Assembly (NCBI GenBank): GCA_977006965.1
Contig: OZ345378.1
Coordinates: forward strand, 1,612,001-1,676,000
From: Phymatolithon calcareum
Taxonomy: Eukaryota > Rhodophyta > Florideophyceae > Hapalidiales
Direction: 5' to 3'
DNA length: 64,000 bases
Shown: positions 20,347 through 30,012 of the stretch, piece after piece
Layout: the number at the start of each line of letters is the position of its first letter
Position numbering within the stretch: the stretch's first letter is position 1
Made by a program: the position numbers and the translations under genes
The notes under the pieces: generated by a model
Seen by the model: only the letters and a program-made list of their open reading frames with translations
What the model was told of the DNA's origin: nothing
The model's database searches: none

Positions 20347-21975
20347 TCAGCGACGATGACAATCCGCGGCGCGATGCCCGTCCTGTCCGCATTGATAGCA
20401 TGCGTTGCATTCACGACTCTTATGCCCCGGCTTTCCACACTTGTAGCACCCTGAAGGGTCCGCGTCGGCTGGTCGCATCGGGCAATCCCTCGTCCAGTGC
20501 CCGTCCTCGCCACATCGAAAGCAACGCCCGATCTGTGTTCGAGGTCCCCGTCCCTGAGGAGCATCGCGGTGACTGCGGTCTCCCCGACCCATGCCTCTTC
20601 GGTCTGACATGGACATGCCACCGTGGTCGCTTCCATGGTTCCCATGGCCCCCATGGCTCCCTTGGTTCCCATGGCCCCCATGGCCCCCATGGCTCCCATG
20701 GCTCCCATGACCTCCATGGCCTCCGCGACCTCCGCCAGTGCCATAGTCTGCATACGAACCCCAAGCGGCTGCAGCAGCCGCTGTATTCGGTACTGGATAA
20801 CCATACGCCGCTGCTGAGTATCCGTTCGCCATGCCCAGCGCAGCATACAATTGAGCCGGCGTGCTAAAGCCATACAACTGCGCGGTGACAGCCGCAGCAT
20901 CTGGCATACCCCCAACGGAATGTTGCTGCGAATGCGACTGAGAGCGATGATGGTGCTGCTGAGGCGGCGGATCATCGGGGGCGTCATAAGGACAATTGCG
21001 TGCAAAGTGACCCGGTTGTCTGCAACGGTAGCACGGATTAGCGTTCACAACCGTGGGGCAATTGTCGGGGGCATGACCGCGCCCGTCACAACGCGAACAT
21101 TTCGGGAGTGACAAATTCTTGCAAGCGTCTCGCTCAGTTGAGGTACACACCATTACAATATGGTTCCGTCCGCCGCAGCGGTAGCACTCTTTGCGTTGTC
21201 GTTTGCTCTCCTCATACGGGGATTCTTCCCGATATCGATCACCATAATCACCACGGTCGCGTCCACGTCTCTCATAGTACTCACGCTCCCCATAGTACTC
21301 GCCGTCGCCATGGTCCTTACGTGACCATCTGCTGCCTTTTTCACGTCTGCCTCTTCGACTGTCATAGTCGTCCCTTCCGCGATGACTGTACCTATCCCCA
21401 CCACCGTTCCTCTCACCCCCAATCCTATCGCTGTAGCGATGTTGGTCTTCCTCATAGCGCTCCCGACGGTTGTTGTTCCTATATTCGGAGTCCTTCTCGC
21501 GTGCCCTCTTCTTGCCCGCCATTGATGACTCGTAATCACTCCGTACCGCTCGGGAGTCACGTTCATATTCTCGGATCTCTCTTTGAGTCCACTCCCGGCC
21601 TGCTTTTCGGGGATCTCTACCCACAGGTGAAGTTGCTTCCCCTTCTTCCAATCCCTCGTCCTCCACCTCCCCATCACCGGCGCCGGTGTTTCCCCCGGTG
21701 CCGGTGTCGGCCTCCCATGTATTTTCCATAGACTTCTCCTCATCATAGTTCTCTTCAGACTTTCCGTTTGCTGCGAAGTTCACCTCCTCCGGCGGCTGCT
21801 GTGCAAAAGATTGCAAATTGGCAGCCGCTTCGCGCTCCCGCTCCCACTCTGCTTCAGATACACTCTTCTGCTCTGCCTCTCCGCTCTCTCTGATATGGGC
21901 GATGTCCATGACAGGAGTTGCCGCGGACGACGCGGAGAGGACCGACACGTTGGCCACATGAGCGTCCGACGCCAT
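20347..21975 (-). CDS. CCHC zinc-knuckle RNA-binding protein with six knuckles
   Basis: 542 aa, single exon. Residues 1-120 are acidic. About 120-255 are RD/RE/RY-rich and disordered, similar to splicing-factor low-complexity regions. Three CX2CX4HX4C knuckles lie at 264-277, 293-306 and 315-328. A Gln/His tract, an Ala/Tyr-rich stretch and a GGHGGHGSHG repeat (about 413-453) follow, then three more knuckles at 485-498, 510-523 and 526-539. Knuckles of this type bind single-stranded nucleic acid, as in CNBP/GIS2 proteins. A role in mRNA processing or translation is inferred. The Gly/His segment comes from a 9-18 bp DNA repeat (about 20630-20715) and may vary in length. Confidence 0.9.
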   Translation of the reverse strand: MASDAHVANVSVLSASSAATPVMDIAHIRESGEAEQKSVSEAEWEREREAAANLQSFAQQPPEEVNFAANGKSEENYDEEKSMENTWEADTGTGGNTGAGDGEVEDEGLEEGEATSPVGRDPRKAGREWTQREIREYERDSRAVRSDYESSMAGKKRAREKDSEYRNNNRRERYEEDQHRYSDRIGGERNGGGDRYSHRGRDDYDSRRGRREKGSRWSRKDHGDGEYYGEREYYERRGRDRGDYGDRYREESPYEESKRQRKECYRCGGRNHIVMVCTSTERDACKNLSLPKCSRCDGRGHAPDNCPTVVNANPCYRCRQPGHFARNCPYDAPDDPPPQQHHHRSQSHSQQHSVGGMPDAAAVTAQLYGFSTPAQLYAALGMANGYSAAAYGYPVPNTAAAAAAWGSYADYGTGGGRGGHGGHGSHGSHGGHGGHGNQGSHGGHGNHGSDHGGMSMSDRRGMGRGDRSHRDAPQGRGPRTQIGRCFRCGEDGHWTRDCPMRPADADPSGCYKCGKPGHKSRECNACYQCGQDGHRAADCHRR

Positions 21976-23193
21976 GGTAGGCGGCGTATAAAGTTGGGCA
22001 GATCGTTGGGGCTGGTCTCGCGCTCGTCTCTACCCAAATGTTGTGTGCCCTCCGGAGGAAAGCGTCGTATTTGAACTCGTCGCGGACCTGCCCAGGTTCC
22101 CGCGTTAAGCCCCAAATCGGCGTGGTGGATCATACTGTACATATAGTCGCGTCATACCAATTTTGCGCGCGATGATGATTTGTCTAAATCCTATTCACCA
22201 GTGCTTCAGAAACTTTCTATCCAATCAACGTTGGTATCGGTGCACAGCACCCAGACAAGGCATCAATCGTCTTATTCCGTGAGTTGCTTGCCTGCGCGCT
22301 ATCATATGATAGTGCATGGTTCAGTGTCAAGTTTTTGCTGAAGGAGAGTCTATGTTGGTAAGATGTGCAGTTCTTGGTTCTTTCGGATTGAAGCTTTGAA
22401 TGAACTCGTTCTATACAGGTGTTTACATTATCGAATTCATGGTTTGGATCTGAGATGAAATCACTTGAAACTGATGACGTCGAGTCTCTCATTCATGTAC
22501 CATCAAGGCAAATACATCATGTATGTTCGTATCTCCTAGTGCAAACTTGGGCATCTAAATTTACCGCACAAGAGGTGCACTCAATTCTTTCTATAGATTC
22601 CGTCGAAGGAGTGGTTTTTAGGTCATATTGGATCAACATCCGTAACGTGGACTCGCAAATCGTGGAACCACTACGATTTCTCCCGGTAGAATCGAATCGT
22701 ACTTCGAGCGGCAGGCAGAGAAGAAGGAGTACTTTCCTAATTAGATAGAATAAATAACGCCCTGCAGTTTTCTAGGTAGAAGATCGTTAGCGATAAAGCA
22801 CTGCTTCGTGCGCCTCTTTGGGGGACGGCAGATTCACAGTTCATAAGTCAAAAAAATGGAAAAACTAAGGTCATTATCATACCCACTCTCCTGCGAGTCT
22901 CCTATATGTATGGTTCATAGATGATCTATGAATCATACATACAGCATGCCGCATACAAACATCAAATAGAACAAAATTTGTCTGAGCGCTTGAAAGATAT
23001 GACAAATTTTGTTCCATTGCGAGCCAGCTTGTTTACTGTATGATCTCATACAGTAAATTAGCTGGCTCGCAACACAACTCAACGTCCATCCCGCAACTGC
23101 TGTCCAGCGACCCGAGGTGGAAGTTTTGCGCGCTGACACCATTGTTAAAACACTCGCCATTCCCGTCAGCACTCGCCGAACGATCTCTGAACA
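21976..23193. other. intergenic with foldback sequences
   Basis: The first part is the promoter side of the zinc-knuckle gene. A 109-codon plus frame at 22419-22748 has no recognisable feature. The last 300 bases carry three consecutive inverted repeats (22906-23072), listed separately. Confidence 0.5.
22906..23072. repeat. cluster of three adjacent inverted repeats (foldback)
   Basis: First, 22906-22922 pairs with 22924-22940 (one mismatch). Second, 22969-22982 pairs exactly with 23001-23014 (GAACAAAATTTGTC). Third, 23017-23043 pairs with 23046-23072 (TTGCGAGCCAGCT arms, few mismatches). They follow one another with almost no spacer, ~120 bp upstream of the membrane-protein start. A foldback or MITE-like origin is likely. 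Confidence 0.85.
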
Positions 23194-23514
23194 ATGGCGC
23201 GCGCCACTTTTTTCGCCTGCTTCTTGCTGGCCGCTGCGTCTCTCGTCCTCGCTTCTATCGATGTTGGAAGCGAGTCAAGCGTGCGACATGAAAGCGTGCT
23301 GCCGGTGGGCGACAACATGAAACCCGCAGAACCTGAAGTGCCCGTCAACAGAATGCACAAACCGGAGCTCTCCACGGCAGGATTCACAGGTTTGCTCGTC
23401 GGGTTTATCTTCCTCGCGATTTTCGTGCCCGGATTCATGTGTTTGTGGAACATTCAACCCCCGCAGACGTTTGAGGTTGTCGAAACCGCGGACGCGCGCA
23501 AGAAAATGCAATAA
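23194..23514 (+). CDS. small type I membrane protein, 106 aa
   Basis: The signal peptide is about 1-20 (hydrophobic, ends VLA-S). The lumenal or extracellular segment is only ~42 residues. One transmembrane helix spans about 63-85 (TGLLVGFIFLAIFVPGFMCLW). A short cytosolic tail (IQPPQTFEVV...RKKMQ) follows. The end pattern, a helix followed by IQxPxxFE, resembles the C-terminal anchor of the Ac45/BIG1 family of V-ATPase assembly proteins. If so this is a minimal version without the large lumenal domain; the resemblance is weak and unverified. Small size and clean topology support a real gene. Confidence 0.65.
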   Translation: MARATFFACFLLAAASLVLASIDVGSESSVRHESVLPVGDNMKPAEPEVPVNRMHKPELSTAGFTGLLVGFIFLAIFVPGFMCLWNIQPPQTFEVVETADARKKMQ

Positions 23515-24074
23515 GCATCTCGCGGTTTTGAATGCATTTTCGCAGGTTCTTAGAAATGCTCACACTCTCCAGGGTGACTAGGTTCAAGGTATTAACTTGG
23601 GCGTACATGGTTGGACGTCACGTTTTATACTTCAGTCGTGGCACGCTCTTTCACGTGAGCATGTTTGTCAAGGTGATGATTTTCCCGCTGCTGGTGAAGA
23701 AGTTGACCAATGTAAGGTCATGTTGCATCACGAAGGTAGCATGGAGCAGGGAGAGTAAACCGTACTAATTTTGTTAAGTAACATTGCATTGTGTTCAGCG
23801 TTCCCTCTGGCCTCCATTGCGATCCCCGTCCAGAAAACCTTCCCAGCGGAACATAACAATGGCTATCTAGCTACTGCTAGTCTTGCTACATGGAGGAGTG
23901 CGCGATAACATTGTCCCTTTCAAGAAAACGCTGGGGTTCCTCAAGCATTCATTCATACAAGTGTCTATTGGCCTGTCAAAAGATTTTATTCTGCAAGTGT
24001 ATCTGTGTCCCCGTCATCCACTTGAAGTCGAGACCGCGTTCATCTTCCAAATGCCCTTCATTTTACGTCTATTT
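23515..24074. other. intergenic, nothing seen
   Basis: 560 bp between the membrane-protein gene and the 3' end of the first Hint gene. No motif or gene is supportable. Confidence 0.5.
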
Positions 24075-25142
24075 TTACAGTGCTTCATGCACACCTCCCC
24101 TCGGGAAGTATTGGACAAAGCCGCCGCCACCCTTTTCTCCAGCCTTAGTCACAAAAGCGATGCGGTGGTAAAGTGCCCTCAACGGTGCCAGCATGGCATG
24201 AGCTGCCTTCGGGCGCACGGCGGCGGTGTATGTGCTTGCTAAGACACCGTCAACAACAATGGATCCATGAACTGTCTGCGGGTTGTAGAGTCCGGTCAAT
24301 TGAGCAACTGTGACCTCGACGACGCGGGACACTGATCCGTCTGCAAGCTCCAGAGCGTCACCAACCTGCACGCTTCCAGCCGCTACGAGTGCTCCGTTAC
24401 TGTGGATGTAATGCATGGAGGTCAAGGACAACGTCGGACCCGCGGCGGTGCGAAGGGTGACGAACTCATGCTGAACGTGCGCCATCTTGTGGGTGAACAT
24501 GAAGACTTCCGAGAACTGAGCCGGACTGACTTGTACGCGGTCACCGACAGCAAGTTCAGACATCATTTTTCGCGCCCCGCTCGCCAGCTGCACGGTGGCA
24601 GTGCCAGGGAAACATACTGCATCTGAGCCACCCTCGGCGGACAAGTTGCGTGATCCGGGGTTTTGTCCTGGAGAAATTCCCCCGTCATCGTCTTCATCGT
24701 CTTCGTCGTCGTCATCCTTTTTGTCATCATTCGTGTCATCAGTTTTGTTGTCGTCCGTCTTGTCATCCTTTTTGTCTTCTTTGTCGTCAACCTTATTATC
24801 GCCTGTCTTGTCATCCTTGTTTGTGTCATCTATACCATCAGGCGTTGCATCCGGACTGTCATCTATCTTGTTGGTATCGTTTTTTCCATTATCCATGTCG
24901 ATCGTCGGTTTATCCTTCTTGTCGTCCCCGCTTGTATCATCACTCGTACTGTTCGCCTGCTTCACTCCTTTCAATTACTCAACGTTGCCATTGTGTATGC
25001 TCCAAAAAACTCCGCTTCTTTTCACCTTTGTCTCTGCGACGCGCAAACCGGCACTCAGCGGAGCCGGCACAGCGCGAACAGACGTGATCAAAGCGAGGAC
25101 TAGCGTGATGCCGCAAAGCAGGGCGAAGGAGTTGAACGCCAT
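24075..25142 (-). pseudogene. Hint-domain secreted protein interrupted by an in-frame TAA
   Basis: From the ATG at 25142 the frame encodes a signal peptide (MAFNSFALLCGITLV...) and ~56 codons, hits TAA at 24975-24977, then continues in the same frame for 299 codons. The downstream part has a Lys/Asp/Asn/Thr-rich tract and an intact Hint domain (CFPGTATVQL, GDRV, FTHKM, LTSMHY, NPQTVHGSIVVDG, ending FPRGGVHEAL). The paralogue ending at 28776 aligns through the region of the stop (WSIHNGN against WSMRDGK), so the flanks are coding. No strong GT donor allows splicing around the TAA. It is either a recent nonsense mutation, stop readthrough or a sequence error. The intact Hint part argues for a recent event. 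Confidence 0.75.
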
Positions 25143-26481
25143 TCTCTGGTTCAGAAGTTAATATAGCTTTGCAATGTTCTTGGGTTGAGGCAGGCGAAAG
25201 TTGAGCTCGTCCAAGCCAGGTTCTCTCGACTGTTTGACGGGCATTTATCCATGATGCTGATGCTGTAGCTGGTCAAGATTCGGGTTCTACACATAGGTAC
25301 AGCGTGCCCTTGTGCATTGTTTTAGTGGAGCGTAATTTGAAGATTTTAATGTAGTGCCCGATACCCCTTTTTAGAGTAAATTGGCAACTATGTCGCACTC
25401 TCTACGCGCGTTCTCTCTTTCTACCAGGTTCCTGCTTAGGGGTTTCGGCTAGGTTAGTGGCGCAGGGAGATAGCATGAAGTGTGGAACTGAAGCCAACGA
25501 ATGCGCTTGGCAAAACTGCACAATCTATAATGAAATTTGTGGTGCAAAGGAATGGCGCTATTGGTAGACCGGTTGGAAGAGACTGGGCCCGTTTATGTGA
25601 GACACGCATGCGGGTAATCATGGATGGAATATTAATGTCATGTACAGGTAGGTCATCTCAAGGAGTTGGCTGATAGTGAAGAAAAATCACTACCCTCCAG
25701 TCTCAGCCAGCAAGGGCCGGGCTCTTCATAGATTCAGAAATGTCACAAGACCTATGTTTTGTTTCGACGCCAGTAGCGGAGGTCGTGCTTGACGGCATTG
25801 TTGTACAGACAAAATATTACAACTTTGAGGTCAACACTTAACCTGAGCTGGCTTGGCTATTTCTAAGTATTTTTAGTTCTGGGGAGACAGAAGGCTGTCG
25901 CGGACACATTTTCTCCGCTGGCCGCGCCTCTCTTTGTCGCAGCAGGGCCAAGAAAGACTACACAGCAGAATCATGGTTGCAAACCCATTCTGAGGTTACA
26001 AGATAACGTGGGAGCAAGTGGAGTTTTGTTTAGTCATGAGGTGAGGGACTGCAGGAGAGCATCCGGCGTCATCAAGTTTTATTTTTCGCTTTCTCTTCCC
26101 CGCACTCCCTGCAATAGTTCAACTATTGTCGAATGGAAGAAGAGGACAGGACCAATGCCGCGGATTTCCTACAATTTATGAAAATCCCCAGCCGAATGCT
26201 CGACAACAACAACTGTTTTTGTTTAGCATTCGGCATGTCTTCGTCCAACTTAGCCGGCGCATATATCAATGGGTTGATGCGCCCAACATCCGTCTTTCAC
26301 AAAAGTCGCATCTTGTGCGGATCTTATCTCTGCCTCTGCTGTCCGACTGTCCAGCAAAGAGGGCGAGCTTTACAAACGAACTTACGAGACAGGTTCCTAG
26401 TCTAGGAAAAATGGGTCAATACTACAAACACTAATATATTTCTGCTTCTAAACATATTTATAATCACAGAAGTACATCACT
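25143..26481. other. intergenic, nothing seen
   Basis: 1.3 kb upstream of one Hint gene and downstream of the next. Short frames at 25482 and 26126-26434 have no convincing features. Confidence 0.5.
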
Positions 26482-27315
26482 TCAGAAGCCTTGAAAAACA
26501 GCTCCCTTCGGGAAGTACTGCGTAAAGCTTCCGCCACCCTGTTCACCAGCGCTGCTTGCGAACGCAAACTGACGGAACAGTGCCCTGAACGGCGCCAGCA
26601 TGGCATGTGCTACCTTGGGATGAACCGCGGCTGTGTACGTGCTCGCCAAGACGCCGTCAACCACAATAGATCCATGTACGGTCTGCGGATTGTAGAGTCC
26701 GGTCATGTGGGCAAGTGTAACCTCGACAACTGGGGAAATCGATCCGTCCGCAAGCGTTAGAGTATCACCAACCTTGACACTTCCGGCTGCAACCAGCGCT
26801 CCGTTGCTGTGAATATAGTGCGTAGGTGTCAAAGACAAAGCCGGACCCGCGGCGGTGCGCAGGGTGAGAAACTCGTGCTGAACATGCTCCATTTTATGGG
26901 TGAACATGAAGACCTCGGAGAACTGAGCCGGTCCGACTTGTACACGGTCCCCGACCGTGAGTTCAGACATGGTCTTCCGCTGGCCGTCTTTCAGAAGAAC
27001 TGTAGCGACGCCTGGGAAACATGTGTCGTCAGAGCCTGCCCTGACTGGATTGGAAACTGATCCCGGTAAGCGCCTGCCACCACCATCTCTGTCGTCGTCA
27101 TCGTAGTCGTCATCGTTGTCGAATCGTTTTCTGTCGTCATAGTCATCCCTACCTCTGCGGTCGTCATAATCATTGTCATCGCGCGACAGAGAGTGGTGAC
27201 TCTCCTCTTGCGTGTGGTCCACGGCGACTGTCTTTGTGGGCACGCCAATCGCACAGGTCACGAGAGTCAGGACAATCACAGTCCCAAAGAGCATAGAGAA
27301 ATACGAGGATGCCAT
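26482..27315 (-). CDS. secreted Hint-domain (Hog) protein with Asp/Arg-rich linker
   Basis: 277 aa from the ATG at 27315. A signal peptide covers about 1-25 (SMLFGTVIVLTLVTCAIG). Residues about 40-85 are an Asp/Arg/Tyr-rich disordered segment (DDRRGRDDYDDR). The Hint domain starts at Cys99 (CFPGVATVLL) and includes GDRVQVG, FTHKM, LTPTHYIHSNG with the TxxH pair, and NPQTVHGSIVVDGVLASTY, ending PKGAVFQGF. Self-cleavage after the linker is expected from the family mechanism and would release the acidic N-terminal peptide. It lies head-to-tail with the Hint genes on either side. A TTTAAAAT box ~90 bp upstream may be its TATA element. Confidence 0.9.
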   Translation of the reverse strand: MASSYFSMLFGTVIVLTLVTCAIGVPTKTVAVDHTQEESHHSLSRDDNDYDDRRGRDDYDDRKRFDNDDDYDDDDRDGGGRRLPGSVSNPVRAGSDDTCFPGVATVLLKDGQRKTMSELTVGDRVQVGPAQFSEVFMFTHKMEHVQHEFLTLRTAAGPALSLTPTHYIHSNGALVAAGSVKVGDTLTLADGSISPVVEVTLAHMTGLYNPQTVHGSIVVDGVLASTYTAAVHPKVAHAMLAPFRALFRQFAFASSAGEQGGGSFTQYFPKGAVFQGF

Positions 27316-28775
27316 TCCAGACGTGAGCAGCAGCAAGGCAAAAATTGGAGGTCGTAGTTCGGGATTCCCAGGCCTTGTCTCCTCGGCAGAAGAGAGTCAG
27401 GGATTTTAAAGCATGGTAAAAATGCAGACGCGAACGGGTTGCACATGTGTTTAAGCTGCGACAGGATTGCACAGCGGAAGATCTGACAGCGCTATTTGCC
27501 GACGGTTGCCGTCGCCCAATTGTATAATAAGTGTCCGTTTTGCCAAGTAGGCCAATGTAGGCGGGCTACCTTGCGCAGGAAAAAGCGACCACATTTGATG
27601 GCGATGAGATCAGGTGATCTACTCTTTCTCCAATGAATATGCCGGCAGATGCGAAGCAGAGCGACGGCCCAGTGATAGGTCAAGTCTGAGCCACACATGG
27701 AGTGTAACATTGGGAAATCGTTTATATATAGCACGATCGCGTTCCACGAGTTTTGATCTCACCCTTTGCTATTCCACGGCGTCTTATTTGACGCCCGACT
27801 TGATCCCAAATGCTGTCCATATATACATTGCTGTATGGAATATATAGAAGGTACAACTTTACTCTGCGCTGCGTCGGTTTGAGGCTTAAGCCCTTGGCGG
27901 TCTGTACAATACAGATGTAAAAATCGAGCAAGTAGGGCATTCGAAAAGATCCATGATGGACGTTGCTGTATGCGAGTACGTCGACGTTGTGTATTCCGCT
28001 AACTTTGTCGCTTTCTTCAGAAGACGTGTCCGCAGTTATCGGCGCTGACAATGAATCGCCGTCGTTAGACCTACAGTATTGAATCTTAATAATCGACTGC
28101 GTCTCTCTTTGGCATGTACCGTACTAGACATCGTAGGTGGAACCCTTTTGGCTTCTCCACGTGTTCCGAGCTTGGTAGTTGACCAATGCTGGCGCTCGAT
28201 TGCTTTCACTTCCCGAAAAGGCCATGCTTCACTACATCCTCAACATCACAGTAACTAGGATCTGGACCTCAGTCCAGTCCGGGGAAGTTCTGCCCTTGGT
28301 CTTCTGTCATTAAAAAATGTATAGACTCAAATGTGCTAGGATGGCACTGGTAGTTTTTGCTACCAGGATCTGGATCAAGTGTGCTTTCCCATATGCATTG
28401 TTTGCCCCTTATTCGCTTGCTCGTTTCCTAATTGGGGAATGCGCACTGGCGCGTAGCTCTCCATGACAAATAGAGGAAAAATCTAGAAAACAAAAAATCT
28501 TCATACGGAACGAAGAGAGCACAATCTGGAGCCGCATTCCCCGAACAACAAAATGTTACAACTTGGTGGAAACCCTAAAGTAGCTCGGGAATAGCTTACT
28601 GAAGAAGCAATTCATTTATTATCTGAACAATACATACAATTCGACAATCCCACACACAGAAATTCTTAGCCCTTGTTCAAATCTTACTCAACACCGCTTC
28701 GTGCCCACGATCCTTCTACAACTATTCGGCACATCCTTCACCTACAGACTGCATCTCAAATACGCATACATTAAT
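27316..28775. other. intergenic, nothing supportable
   Basis: 1.46 kb between two tandem Hint genes. Frames up to 109 codons lack recognisable content. The first ~100 bases are the promoter of the gene starting at 27315. Confidence 0.5.
27403..27410 (-). promoter_or_regulatory. TATA-like box (TTTAAAAT) of Hint gene at 27315
   Basis: Located about 90 bases before the ATG, the same spacing as clearer TATA boxes in front of three other Hint genes of this window. The match to consensus is weak. Confidence 0.3.
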
Positions 28776-29903
28776 CTACAACGCTTCATGCACAGCTCCC
28801 TGGGGGAAGTACTCAACATAACTTCCACCTCCCTTTTCCAATCTATTGCTTGCAAATGCAAACTGACGGAAAAGAGTCCTCAACGGCGCCAAAAGTGCAT
28901 GAGCAGCCTTGGGATGCACAGCGGCCGTATAAGTGCTTGCCAGCACGCCGTCAACCACAATGGATCCATGTACGGTCTGCGGGTTGTACAGTCCGGCCAT
29001 GCGGGAAACGGACACGTCAATCACATGCGACTCGCTTCCGTCGGCAAGTGTCAAACTATCTCCGATCTTCACGTTGTCTGCTGAAACCAGGGCCCCATTG
29101 CTGTAGATGTAATGTTTCGAGGTGAGGGAGATTGCAGGGCCGGCGGCTGTACGGAGAATGACGAAGTCGTTCTGCACTTTTGACATCTTGTGGGTGAACA
29201 TAAACACTTCGGAGTACTGGTTCGCACTGACTTGCACGCGGTCGCCGACGGATAGCTCATGCATCATTTTGCTTCCTCCGCTCTCAAGACGCACGTTGGC
29301 AGTTCCCGGGAAACAAGAAGGATCTGAACTACCGGTTGCCGCGGCGACTTGACCTTTTACGCCATCATCCTTCTTGTCGTCGCCATTATCGTCGTCCTTA
29401 TCGTCGTCCTTGTCGTCGTCCTTGTCGTCGTCCTTATCATCGTCCTTATCATCGTCCTTGTCGTCGTCCTTATCATCGTCCTTATCATCGTCCTTATCAT
29501 CGTCCTTATCATCGTCCTTGTCGTCGTCCTTATCATCGTCCTTATCATCGTCCTTGTCGTCGTCCTTATCATCGTCCTTATCATCGTCCTTATCATCGTC
29601 CTTGTCGTCGTCCTTATCATCGTCTTTGTCGTCGTCCTTATCATCGTCCTTGTCGTCGTCCTTATCATCATCCTTATCATCATCCTTATCGTCACCATTG
29701 TCGTCGCCATTGTCGTCGCCATTGTCGTCGCCATTGTCGTCATCCTTACCATCACGCATGGACCAGGAGATTATGCCCCTTGACGGCTTGCTGACGCCTC
29801 TTGCCAGACGGGTGGTTCTGGGCGTCGGAACTGAATGTGTACTGATAACCAGAGCTGCTATTATTGCTGCCCAGACGAGCAGGGAGAACGAGCTGAACGC
29901 CAT
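28776..29903 (-). CDS. secreted Hint-domain (Hog) protein with 25-copy KDDD repeat
   Basis: 375 aa, single exon. A signal peptide covers about 1-25. Residues 57-72 are four NGDD units and 73-172 are 25 exact copies of KDDD. The Hint domain begins at Cys197 (CFPGTANVRL) and carries GDRV, FTHKM (His238), LTSKHY (Thr261, His264) and NPQTVHGSIVVDGVLASTY. The tail ends FPQGAVHEAL, like the interrupted gene at 24075. The strongly acidic repeat could bind Ca2+ or other cations after secretion; that is inference. The 12-bp DNA repeat is prone to length change. The second half of each KDDD unit alternates codons in an irregular pattern, so the array has not been recently homogenised throughout. Confidence 0.92.
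   Translation of the reverse strand: MAFSSFSLLVWAAIIAALVISTHSVPTPRTTRLARGVSKPSRGIISWSMRDGKDDDNGDDNGDDNGDDNGDDKDDDKDDDKDDDKDDDKDDDKDDDKDDDKDDDKDDDKDDDKDDDKDDDKDDDKDDDKDDDKDDDKDDDKDDDKDDDKDDDKDDDKDDDKDDDKDDDKDDDNGDDKKDDGVKGQVAAATGSSDPSCFPGTANVRLESGGSKMMHELSVGDRVQVSANQYSEVFMFTHKMSKVQNDFVILRTAAGPAISLTSKHYIYSNGALVSADNVKIGDSLTLADGSESHVIDVSVSRMAGLYNPQTVHGSIVVDGVLASTYTAAVHPKAAHALLAPLRTLFRQFAFASNRLEKGGGSYVEYFPQGAVHEAL
29388..29687 (-). repeat. 25 x 12-bp coding minisatellite (KDDD)
   Basis: Exactly 300 bp encode 25 KDDD units in the Hint gene. On the plus strand the unit reads GTCCTTATCATC or GTCCTTGTCGTC; these two codon versions alternate irregularly. The same repeat creates long spurious open frames in all other frames. 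Confidence 0.95.
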
Positions 29904-30002
29904 TTTTGGGTTTGGTCAAGGACAAAAGATGAGCAGAACTTTTGCGTAAATCAGTGTTGGGATGATTGTCTGATAAACAGAGGTAGTTTGACCCCTGAAG
30001 CT

Positions 30003-30012
30003 GTATTTATAC
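30003..30012 (-). promoter_or_regulatory. TATA box (GTATAAATAC) of KDDD-Hint gene
   Basis: A good TATAAATA match on the minus strand, about 100 bases before the ATG at 29903. Confidence 0.55.

Noticed and set aside
29336-29949. Several long frames on both strands across the KDDD array (Ser/Leu, Val/Ile, Arg/Pro repeats)
   Set aside because: A 12-bp repeat without stops keeps all six frames open. Only the minus frame has a signal peptide and a Hint domain.
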